A DNA stretch of 7,028 bases from Methylococcus sp. UBA6136. GTDB taxonomy: Bacteria; Pseudomonadota; Gammaproteobacteria; Methylococcales; Methylococcaceae. Numbering within the stretch: position 1 is the stretch's first letter; each line of letters starts with the position of its first letter. The notes under the pieces were generated by a model. That model saw only the letters and a program-made list of their open reading frames with translations. It made no database searches and was not told the DNA's origin. Below, piece after piece: positions 1 to 5,185 of the stretch. The stretch lies in assembly GCA_002423305.1 (NCBI GenBank), contig DIVI01000064.1, positions 1-7,028 on the forward strand, given 5' to 3'. A program made the translations under genes and the position numbers.

Positions 1-609
1 TGGACGCAGATCCGCCGCTTCAACCCCGACTGGATCATGAACTGGGGGCTGGGCAATATGCACGTCGTTGCCTCGCGCGAGATGAAGCGCAATGGCATTC
101 CGATGGACAAGTACATTGCGGTCAACTGGTTCAACGAAGTGGACATCGCCAACATCGGCGCTGACGCGGCCAAGGGCATCAAGCGCTCCACCAGCGTGGT
201 CGGTGGTCAGGAGCATCCGCTCATGCAGCAGATCATCAAGGACCTGTATGAGAAGGGCAAGGGCAGCGGCGACCGCAAGCACCTCAACGACATCTTCTAC
301 AACTCCGGGCTGGCCATGTATTCCCCCATCTACGAAGGCGCGCGGCTGGCGATCAAGCAGTATGGCTGGCCGCTGACGCCCGACAAGATGCGGCGCGGCC
401 TGGAGAGTCTACGTAACTTCGATGCCAACGGCCTCATGGCGCCGTTGACGGTGACAGCCAAGGACCATGGTGGTGGCGGCAAGACCCGCATCGACATGTG
501 GGACGGCAGCAAGTGGGTGCCACAGACTGACTGGTTTTCCGCTTACGATGACGTGGTTTGGGAAATCGCCAAGAAGGGATCTGCGGAGTTCGCCAAGTCC
601 AACCCGTAG
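1..609 (+). CDS. ABC transporter substrate-binding protein, LivK/branched-chain amino acid type (C-terminal part)
   Basis: This is the last 202 codons of a gene that begins before the window; frame 1 is open from base 1 to the TAG at 607-609. The product resembles the C-terminal half of type 1 periplasmic binding proteins (Peripla_BP_6, LivK/HAAT family), which capture a ligand in the periplasm and deliver it to a LivHMFG-type ABC importer. Support comes from the start of the fragment (a 'FNPDWIMNWGLGN' strand-loop), the 'YIAVNWFNEVD' segment, the helix 'IYEGARLAIKQYG', and a tail with 'RIDMWDGSKWVPQTDWF', a usual arrangement near the end of these proteins where a ligand-lobe strand is followed by a short C-terminal helix. 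The N-terminal lobe and signal peptide lie outside the window. Related proteins often sit beside clusters for aromatic or other carboxylic acids, but the ligand cannot be inferred here. No permease or ATPase gene follows it, so any partners must lie upstream or elsewhere. Confidence 0.85.
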   Translation, partial: WTQIRRFNPDWIMNWGLGNMHVVASREMKRNGIPMDKYIAVNWFNEVDIANIGADAAKGIKRSTSVVGGQEHPLMQQIIKDLYEKGKGSGDRKHLNDIFYNSGLAMYSPIYEGARLAIKQYGWPLTPDKMRRGLESLRNFDANGLMAPLTVTAKDHGGGGKTRIDMWDGSKWVPQTDWFSAYDDVVWEIAKKGSAEFAKSNP

Positions 610-729
610 CAATGCGCCTCGGTTAGGTTCCGGCCACCACTGTACGGCGTGCCTGCTGCGGGGGGGCTGATTCCATCCACGAACAAAACAGCCTCAGGGC
701 TCGCAGGCCAGCCAAGGCGTGAGTCTTGA

Positions 730-834
730 TGGAGGCCTTACATCACCCGTTTAGAGGAGTTTGCTGCGATCCTTAAGATCGACATCAAGAAGTGGACCGG
801 CGTCGTCAAAGCTTCTGGAGCGCAGGTGGATTGA
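730..834 (+). pseudogene. C-terminal relic of a TctC/Bug-family solute-binding protein
   Basis: The frame from 730 to the TGA at 832-834 encodes about 34 residues ending 'KWTGVVKASGAQVD', preceded by 'RLEEFAAILKIDIKKW'. This is the typical end of TctC/Bug periplasmic binding proteins, whose last helix has the pattern EFAA-(9-10 residues)-KW-x-x-VVK-x-(S/A)GA-x-x-(D/E). Those proteins are normally about 300-330 residues with a signal peptide. Here an in-frame stop (TGA, 727-729) lies directly upstream and there is no start codon with a ribosome site, so only the tail survives. The rest may have been lost by deletion or recombination. Bug genes commonly neighbour LysR regulators in Burkholderiales, and a LysR gene is 281 bp away. 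The identification is by pattern memory; a chance reading frame is possible but unlikely given the length of the match. Confidence 0.6.
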
Positions 835-845
835 GTAGGCCAGGC

Positions 846-1094
846 ATGTCGCGAGAGTTGATAAGAACCTTGAAAAAATCGGTGCGTGCTGGAGCCAGCC
901 AAGGTGCGCCGGGTGAGGATATCCGCGCGGCGCGCGAGGCGGCACTTGCGCTTTTGCGACGAAGCATCGCGTTAAGGCACGACAGACTGGCCTTACGGAG
1001 GCTGGCGTGTGCGCTGGAATTGGGAGCAGAAGTGAATGTTGCTGATTGGGAGTACTGCAAAAAAACGGCTGCGCGGCTGCATGTGTCGATTTGA
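846..1094 (+). CDS. small hypothetical protein (82 aa), basic and helical
   Basis: An 82-codon ORF from ATG 846 to TGA 1092-1094. It can be extended upstream to a GTG at 792, but that would overlap the TctC/Bug relic, so the ATG is preferred. No strong Shine-Dalgarno is visible before either start. The product is rich in Arg, Ala and Leu, with two stretches that look helical and amphipathic ('REAALALLRRSIALRHDRL' and 'LRRLACALELGAEV'), ending in 'NVADWEYCKKTAARLHVSI'. It has no signal peptide, membrane segment or recognisable catalytic motif. I do not recognise the family. It points towards the 3' end of the LysR gene (convergent, 20 bp apart). The residue composition looks like real protein rather than a random frame, but it could also be a fragment of a decayed gene in this worn junction. 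Confidence 0.4.
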   Translation: MSRELIRTLKKSVRAGASQGAPGEDIRAAREAALALLRRSIALRHDRLALRRLACALELGAEVNVADWEYCKKTAARLHVSI

Positions 1095-1114
1095 TCTGGA
1101 CTAAGCGCGTCACT

Positions 1115-2005
1115 TCATTCCGGCGCGATCAACCGTTCAACAAACGACGCAAGTCGCGCAGCCGCAGGTGAAAAGGCTTGTCCTCTCAGAGTAATAATGC
1201 TGATCTGCCGGGTCATCCCGGGATCAATGACTGGTACCGCCTGCAAGTTTGTGCGCAGAGGCACTGATATCTTTGGAAGTATGGCCGCACCCAGTCCAGC
1301 CTCTGCCATGGCAATTAATGTCTGTGCCTGTATCACCTCGAATTTTGTGTCGAACGTCAGATTCTTAGCCTTCAGAGCGGCATCCAACTCACCGCGAAAT
1401 GCCGATGAGGTCGACAGCATCAGGATCGGCAATCGGCTGAGTTCCTTCAGGGTGATGCCGCTTTTTCGTGGAAGCTTGTAAGTTGAAGGGATAAGTGCGT
1501 ACGTCTCGTCGCTAAGGATCGGTTTAAAGCTGAACTCGGTGATCGTCCTGATCTTCGGACCGATTCCAAAGTCTACCTCTCGTCGGCGGATGCTCTCGAG
1601 CAGCTCCGTCGCAACGAGTTCCCGTACGTGAACGCTAATTTTGGGGTGTTCCTTCTGAAAGGCAAGCAATATGTGTGGAAGCCGAGTTGCTGCCACGGTT
1701 GGCACGCACGAAATCGATAACACCCCGTAATGCATATCGACGCTTTCGCGGATATGCAGCAACCCGGTCTTGACCTCGGCGAGCGCCTTGCGCACCGAGA
1801 TGAGCAAGTGTTCGCCCTCCTTAGTCAGTTCGACATGGCGTGTTGTCCGGTGGAAAAGCGCGACTCCGAGTTGCTGTTCCAAGTGCTTTATCTGCATGCT
1901 GACCGCAGCCTCGGATCGATTCGATTTCTCTGCCGCGCGCCGAAAGCTGTTGTCCTCGGCAACCAGTAGAAACATGTGCAGTAACTTGAAGTTGATATTT
2001 AGCAT
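1115..2005 (-). CDS. LysR-type transcriptional regulator
   Basis: A full-length 296-residue LysR-type regulator, the usual size for the family. The N-terminal winged helix-turn-helix spans about residues 5-64 and shows the family signature: 'SFRRAAEKSNRSEAAVSMQI' as the helix-turn-helix, then 'LEQQLGVALFHRTTRHVELT' leading into the wing. A linker helix (about 65-90) precedes a periplasmic-binding-like effector domain (about 92-294), with 'LSISCVPTVAATRLPHIL' opening its first subdomain and 'AEAGLGAAILP' near the hinge. The start at 2005 fits the family's N-terminus although its Shine-Dalgarno is weak; Met11 is the only alternative and would trim the HTH. It is transcribed divergently from the crotonase gene across an 87-bp AT-rich gap carrying inverted repeats, the classic arrangement for autoregulation plus effector-dependent activation of the divergent operon. 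The effector is plausibly an acid or CoA ester of the pathway encoded downstream, but this is inference. Confidence 0.95.
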   Translation of the reverse strand: MLNINFKLLHMFLLVAEDNSFRRAAEKSNRSEAAVSMQIKHLEQQLGVALFHRTTRHVELTKEGEHLLISVRKALAEVKTGLLHIRESVDMHYGVLSISCVPTVAATRLPHILLAFQKEHPKISVHVRELVATELLESIRRREVDFGIGPKIRTITEFSFKPILSDETYALIPSTYKLPRKSGITLKELSRLPILMLSTSSAFRGELDAALKAKNLTFDTKFEVIQAQTLIAMAEAGLGAAILPKISVPLRTNLQAVPVIDPGMTRQISIITLRGQAFSPAAARLASFVERLIAPE

Positions 2006-2016
2006 TTTTGAAGTAT

Positions 2017-2036
2017 CAATCAGATATTTTTGATTG
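2017..2036. promoter_or_regulatory. inverted repeat CAATCA-N8-TGATTG, candidate LysR operator
   Basis: Perfect 6-bp arms (2017-2022 and 2031-2036) are separated by 8 bp. A second register, ATCAA (2015-2019) with TTGAT (2030-2034), overlaps it. The site lies 12 bp upstream of the LysR start codon and 57 bp upstream of the crotonase start. Interrupted dyads of this kind in the intergenic region are typical binding sites of the divergently encoded LysR protein. Binding itself is inferred. Confidence 0.5.
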
Positions 2037-2045
2037 TGTAATCAA
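2030..2045. promoter_or_regulatory. inverted repeat TTGATT-N4-AATCAA, second candidate operator half
   Basis: Perfect 6-bp arms (2030-2035 and 2040-2045) with a 4-bp loop. It shares its left arm with the right arm of the dyad at 2017-2036, so three related half-sites of the ATCAA/TTGAT type are lined up. That fits LysR regulators, whose tetramer contacts a recognition site and an adjacent activation site and can slide between them on effector binding. It overlaps the likely rightward promoter. Confidence 0.45.
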
Positions 2046-2092
2046 TTGTGCAAATTTAACATGAGTTTTTCGTTAAGCACTGGGTAGATCAC

Positions 2093-2878
2093 ATGAATTC
2101 ACGCTATGCACACCTTGTCGTCAGAGCGCATGACGGGGTGTTAAATGTCCAAATTGACCGCCCTGAAAAACACAACGCGTTGAGCCGGGCGGTGCTCTCC
2201 CAGTTGCGGGATGTATTTACCACCCATGCGGCTGACGACACGTTGCGGGTTGCAATCTTGCGAGGGGCCGGCGACAAGAGTTTTGCCGCCGGCGGCGATT
2301 TGCGCGACCTCAGCGCGGTTCGCACCTCTGCAGAAGCCTCGCAAATGGCTGCAGACGGAAGGGCGGCGCTCGAGGCTGTGCGCAAATTTCCCGTACCAGT
2401 GATTGCGGCATTGAATGGCGACGCGGTGGGAGGCGGTGCCGAACTTGCCGTGGCTTGCGACTTTCGCGTTGCTGCGAATCACGCCAAGATCGGCTTTATT
2501 CAGGGGCGCCTCAATATTTCGACAGGGTGGGGCGGCGGGGCAGATCTCATGGGGCTTCTGGGGCCCGCAAGGGCGCTGCGGGTTTTGTGCCGGAGTGAAG
2601 TGATGAACGGCCCGGAAGCGCTTGCAGCGGGAATGATCGATGCGGTAGCAACGCTTGATCAGGATATCGATTCGGCTGTGGCGCAATTTATTACTCCGAT
2701 CCTCAAGCAGGCACCCCAGGTGGTCCGCGCTTTCAAGGCGCTGGCATACGGCGTTCGCCACAAGTTACCGCAGTTCGAGCTCGAAGCGCTGGAGGCAAGT
2801 CATTTCGCAACCACTTGGGTTCACGATGATCACTGGGACGCTGCAGAAAAAATCTTGAAGCCCCGCAGGGAGGCGTGA
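2093..2878 (+). CDS. crotonase-fold acyl-CoA enzyme, ethylmalonyl/methylmalonyl-CoA decarboxylase-like
   Basis: A 261-residue enoyl-CoA hydratase/isomerase superfamily protein of usual length. The N-terminal strand-turn 'IDRPEKHNALS' (21-31), the first oxyanion-hole and CoA-binding loop 'SFAAGGDLRDL' (63-73), and the second oxyanion loop 'ALNGDAVGGGAELAVACDF' (106-124) are all present. Glu117 aligns with Glu144 of rat mitochondrial enoyl-CoA hydratase, but the position of its second catalytic Glu164 is Gln137, so ordinary hydratase activity is doubtful. From memory, the segment from 'GGGAEL' through 'GWGGGADL' and the C-terminal 'PQVVRAFKAL' and 'TTWVHDDHWDAAEKI' parts resemble animal ECHDC1, which decarboxylates ethylmalonyl- and methylmalonyl-CoA ('ACDFR', 'SWGG', 'PPEVIRALK', 'GTVW'). 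A role decarboxylating the malonyl-CoA-type product of the downstream mutase is therefore plausible. It is the first gene rightward of the LysR control region and has only a weak ribosome site. Alternatives are a hydratase or isomerase with atypical chemistry. The fold is certain; the specific reaction is not. Confidence 0.85.
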   Translation: MNSRYAHLVVRAHDGVLNVQIDRPEKHNALSRAVLSQLRDVFTTHAADDTLRVAILRGAGDKSFAAGGDLRDLSAVRTSAEASQMAADGRAALEAVRKFPVPVIAALNGDAVGGGAELAVACDFRVAANHAKIGFIQGRLNISTGWGGGADLMGLLGPARALRVLCRSEVMNGPEALAAGMIDAVATLDQDIDSAVAQFITPILKQAPQVVRAFKALAYGVRHKLPQFELEALEASHFATTWVHDDHWDAAEKILKPRREA

Positions 2879-2893
2879 GCATGCAGACAAACA

Positions 2894-2986
2894 TAAAGCA
2901 AGCAGAGAACGCGGCATTTGTTCCTGCTGGCGCTGGTGGCGGTGTTTCCCGGTCTGGCCGCCTTCCTGTTGGCAAGCATTCGGTAA
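2894..2986 (+). pseudogene. relic of a membrane-protein C-terminus in the crotonase-mutase gap
   Basis: In the 183-bp gap after the crotonase gene, the frame following a TAA at 2894-2896 encodes about 29 residues, ending at TAA 2984-2986. It has a continuous hydrophobic stretch, 'HLFLLALVAVFPGLAAFLLA', capped by 'SIR'. There is no ATG and no ribosome site, only a TTG inside the hydrophobic part. The pattern, one last transmembrane helix with a central Pro-Gly and a short tail, resembles the ends of TRAP-type (DctM) and similar carboxylate permeases, so it may be the stub of a deleted transporter gene. The match is short and not specific. A longer overlapping frame from GTG 2875 or ATG 2881 to 3162 is low-complexity, runs 101 bp into the mutase gene and is not considered real. 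Confidence 0.3.
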
Positions 2987-3045
2987 GTCGGCAGACAGCG
3001 CGCAAACGAAAAACCAAGACCGGGGCAAAGCAAAAAGTTCATTAC

Positions 3046-3051
3046 AAGGGG
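3046..3051 (+). promoter_or_regulatory. ribosome binding site of the mutase large subunit
   Basis: AAGGGG sits 10 nt before ATG 3062. It supports this start, which gives the expected short N-terminal extension before the conserved TIM-barrel sequence. Confidence 0.7.
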
Positions 3052-3061
3052 TTTATTAGCT

Positions 3062-4729
3062 ATGACAAGTACGATATCAAATCAAAAACTTGGACTGCCG
3101 GAAGTCGACTCGGCGCAAACCAATCCTTCCAGCAGAGCCTTTCTCACTCGATCTGGCATTGAAGTCCCGGCGGAGCCTTTCACCGCTGAGACCCTGCGGG
3201 GCTGGGATTCAGACCTGAAATTGGGGGAGCCGGGGAAGTACCCCTACACCCGCGGAATCCACGCCGACATGTACCGCAAGCGGCCGTGGACGATCCGTCA
3301 CAACGCCGGCTTCGGCAGCGGCGAGGATACCAATGCGCTGTTCAAATATCTCTTCAATAGTGGACTCACCGGGCTGAACCTGGCCATGGACTTGCCGACG
3401 CAGATGGGCATTGAACCTGACGATCCCAGGGGGCAGCTTGAAGTCGGTCGGGTTGGGGCGGCGTTGAGCACCCTGGAAGACATGGAGCGGTTGTACGACG
3501 GAATCCCGATGGACCAGGTGAGCACCTCCACTGCACACAACGGCTTGGCCATCGTTTTTTTGGCCCAGTACGTTCTCGCTGCGCAAGGGCAGGGCGTGCC
3601 GCCGTCGGCCATCCGGGGCACCGTGCAGAACGACATTCTCAAGGAAATTCTCGCCAGAGGTACCTATATATTCCCGCCGCGCCCTTCGGTACGGCTAGCG
3701 GGGGACGTGATCGAGTGGTGCATCAACAATGCGCCGAAATTCAACCCGATCAGCGTTTCTGCGTGCCACATGCAGCAGGCGGGGGCGACACATATCCAAT
3801 CCTTTGCCTACACTTTCGCCAATGCTCAGGTATATCTGGATGAGGTGATCCGCCGGGGTTATTCGGTGGACCAGGTGGCGCCGCTGTTTTCGTTTCTTAT
3901 CCCGACGACGGTGTACTTTTTCGAGGCGGCCGCAAACCATCGTGCCGCCCGGCGTCTGTGGGCTTCGATTCTGAGAGAAAAATATGGTGCGAAAGATCCC
4001 CGCTCTTGGATGTTTCGTGCAGCGACTGCCGGAGATCAGACCGAACTCACCGCGGCCCAGCCCCTCAACAACCTGGCCCGCATCACCCTGCATTGCCTGG
4101 GGGCGGCCTTGGGAGGCTCCCAGTCGGTCATTCTAGCCGCCTACGATGAAGCCTTTGACCTACCCACCGAAAAGTCCTTCCGGGCCACCCTCATGGCGCA
4201 GAATATCGTCCAGCGTGAGTCCGGGGTGGCGGACGTGGTCGACCCGCTGGCGGGGTCCTACTACGTGGAATGGCTCACCGATCGCTCGGAGCAGGAGATG
4301 CGGGCCATCCTGCAGAAAATCGCCGACACCGGCGGCATGGTGAAAGCGATCGAAGAGGGAATCGTGCAGAGAGACATAGCGCATCATGCCTATGAGGAGG
4401 AACGGTCGATCCAAAGCGGACAAAAGGTCAGGGTGGGCGTGAACTGCCTGGTGGTGAAGGACGAGGGGGGAGGGATGGAGCAGGAAACCTTCAACTTCGA
4501 TCCTGATGTCGGGCGCCGACATATCGAGCGGCTCAAGGAGATACGTCTGCAGCGCGACCAAGACAGTCTTACCGATTCCCTGAAGGCGTTGAAAAAAGCT
4601 GCCGCGGACGAGAGTCAGAACCTCGTTCCCCACGTCATGGAAGCGGTCCGCTGCATGGCCACGGGAGGCGAAATTGCAGGGGTCTTGAGGGAGGTGTTCG
4701 GAACCTACAAGCCTCCCTCAGGGGTTTGA
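3062..4729 (+). CDS. B12-dependent acyl-CoA mutase, large (substrate-binding) subunit with atypical active site
   Basis: A 555-residue methylmalonyl-CoA mutase-family large subunit: the substrate-binding TIM barrel and linker without the cobalamin domain, which the next gene encodes. This split layout is known for archaeal methylmalonyl-CoA mutase, 2-hydroxyisobutyryl-CoA mutase (HcmA/HcmB) and related enzymes; the chemistry is radical 1,2-migration in a cytosolic CoA thioester. Conserved blocks include 'RPWTIRHNAGFG' (74-85), 'AMDLPTQMG' (108-116), 'GTVQNDILKE' (186-195), 'CHMQQAGAT' (235-243) and 'DPLAGSYYVE'. Ungapped comparison with Propionibacterium mutase, from memory, gives a constant offset of 8 residues across the active site. 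Arg199 equals the carboxylate-binding Arg207 and His236 equals His244, but Asn81 replaces Tyr89 and Cys235 replaces Tyr243. Isobutyryl-CoA mutase instead has Phe and Gln at positions 89 and 207, and 2-hydroxyisobutyryl-CoA mutase has Ile at 89 and Asp where Ala108 lies here. A carboxylated substrate of unusual shape is therefore suggested. The stop is 32 nt before the small-subunit ATG. Confidence 0.95.
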   Translation: MTSTISNQKLGLPEVDSAQTNPSSRAFLTRSGIEVPAEPFTAETLRGWDSDLKLGEPGKYPYTRGIHADMYRKRPWTIRHNAGFGSGEDTNALFKYLFNSGLTGLNLAMDLPTQMGIEPDDPRGQLEVGRVGAALSTLEDMERLYDGIPMDQVSTSTAHNGLAIVFLAQYVLAAQGQGVPPSAIRGTVQNDILKEILARGTYIFPPRPSVRLAGDVIEWCINNAPKFNPISVSACHMQQAGATHIQSFAYTFANAQVYLDEVIRRGYSVDQVAPLFSFLIPTTVYFFEAAANHRAARRLWASILREKYGAKDPRSWMFRAATAGDQTELTAAQPLNNLARITLHCLGAALGGSQSVILAAYDEAFDLPTEKSFRATLMAQNIVQRESGVADVVDPLAGSYYVEWLTDRSEQEMRAILQKIADTGGMVKAIEEGIVQRDIAHHAYEEERSIQSGQKVRVGVNCLVVKDEGGGMEQETFNFDPDVGRRHIERLKEIRLQRDQDSLTDSLKALKKAAADESQNLVPHVMEAVRCMATGGEIAGVLREVFGTYKPPSGV

Positions 4730-4750
4730 GCAAAGACTTATTGAATCAAG

Positions 4751-4756
4751 AAAGGA
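4751..4756 (+). promoter_or_regulatory. ribosome binding site deciding the small-subunit start
   Basis: AAAGGA lies 5 nt before ATG 4762. This favours 4762 over the in-frame TTG at 4726, which overlaps the mutase stop codon and has no comparable site. Confidence 0.7.
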
Positions 4757-4761
4757 ATCAA

Positions 4762-5172
4762 ATGGAACACTCACGACACACCCGCGTACTCGTTGCAAAA
4801 CCGGGCCTGGATGGCCATGACCGCGGTGCCAAAGTCATTGTGCAAGCTTTTCGCGATGCCGGAATGGAGGTGATTTATACCGGCTTGCACCAGACCCCGC
4901 AGCAAATAGCCCGAGTAGCCATGCAGGAAGACGTCGATGTGGTCGGACTGAGTATCCTGTCCGGGACCCATGTAGCCCTTTGCCAGGTGGTGATGGATGA
5001 GCTCAGGGCGCAGGGTCTGGGAAACGTGGTGGTGTTCGTCGGAGGGACCGTCCCTCCCAAGGATGTCCCCAAGCTGAAAGCCATTGGGGTAAAGGAGGTG
5101 TTCGGCGCTGGCTCCAGGTTCGACGACATCGTGCAGTCCATCAATACCCATGTCGCGACCCGCAGGGGATAG
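4762..5172 (+). CDS. B12-binding small subunit of the acyl-CoA mutase
   Basis: A 136-residue stand-alone cobalamin-binding domain that would pair with the large subunit encoded just upstream to form the holo-mutase. It carries the full base-off/His-on signature: 'DGHDRG' (17-22) with His19 as the lower axial cobalt ligand, 'SILSG' (64-68) for the Ser-x-Leu part, and 'VGGTVP' (93-98) for the glycine pair that accommodates the nucleotide tail. The Rossmann-like pattern is complete through 'EVFGAGSRFDDIV'. Its length matches the separate small subunits of other split mutases. ATG 4762 is chosen for its Shine-Dalgarno; a TTG at 4726 would add 12 residues and overlap the mutase stop. The stop is 13 nt before the GTPase start. 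The domain does not determine substrate specificity, so it confirms B12 dependence but not the reaction. Confidence 0.95.
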   Translation: MEHSRHTRVLVAKPGLDGHDRGAKVIVQAFRDAGMEVIYTGLHQTPQQIARVAMQEDVDVVGLSILSGTHVALCQVVMDELRAQGLGNVVVFVGGTVPPKDVPKLKAIGVKEVFGAGSRFDDIVQSINTHVATRRG

Positions 5173-5185
5173 GAGCTGAAAAAAA

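Larger units (their letters stand above)
2006..2092. promoter_or_regulatory. divergent promoter/operator region between the LysR gene and the crotonase gene
   Basis: This 87-bp spacer is about 30% GC (26 G+C), far below the flanking genes. It must contain the outward promoters for the LysR gene and for the crotonase gene. It holds overlapping perfect inverted repeats, annotated separately, built from repeats of ATCAA/TTGAT. LysR T-N11-A patterns can be read, for example T2014 to A2026 and T2029 to A2041. The AT-richness prevents a confident assignment of -35 and -10 boxes. TTGATT at 2030-2035 could be a -35 element for the rightward promoter, but no good -10 hexamer lies at the ideal spacing. 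Confidence 0.65.

Noticed and set aside
660..666. A run of seven G residues in the junction region.
   Set aside because: Too short and isolated to indicate phase variation or a structural element, and no start codon or promoter depends on it.
1095..1114. Possible bidirectional terminator between the convergent small ORF and the LysR gene.
   Set aside because: Only 20 bp are available and no stable stem-loop with a flanking T-run is visible.
2875..3162. A 95-codon frame from GTG 2875 that touches the crotonase stop and overlaps the mutase start.
   Set aside because: Low-complexity Lys/Ser/Gly-rich translation, a 101-bp overlap with a certain gene, and no family resemblance.
4726..4761. A TTG start for the small subunit overlapping the mutase stop codon.
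   Set aside because: ATG 4762 has a good Shine-Dalgarno at the right distance, and the B12 domain begins soon after it; the extra 12 residues look unlike the family. Coupled initiation at TTG is not excluded.
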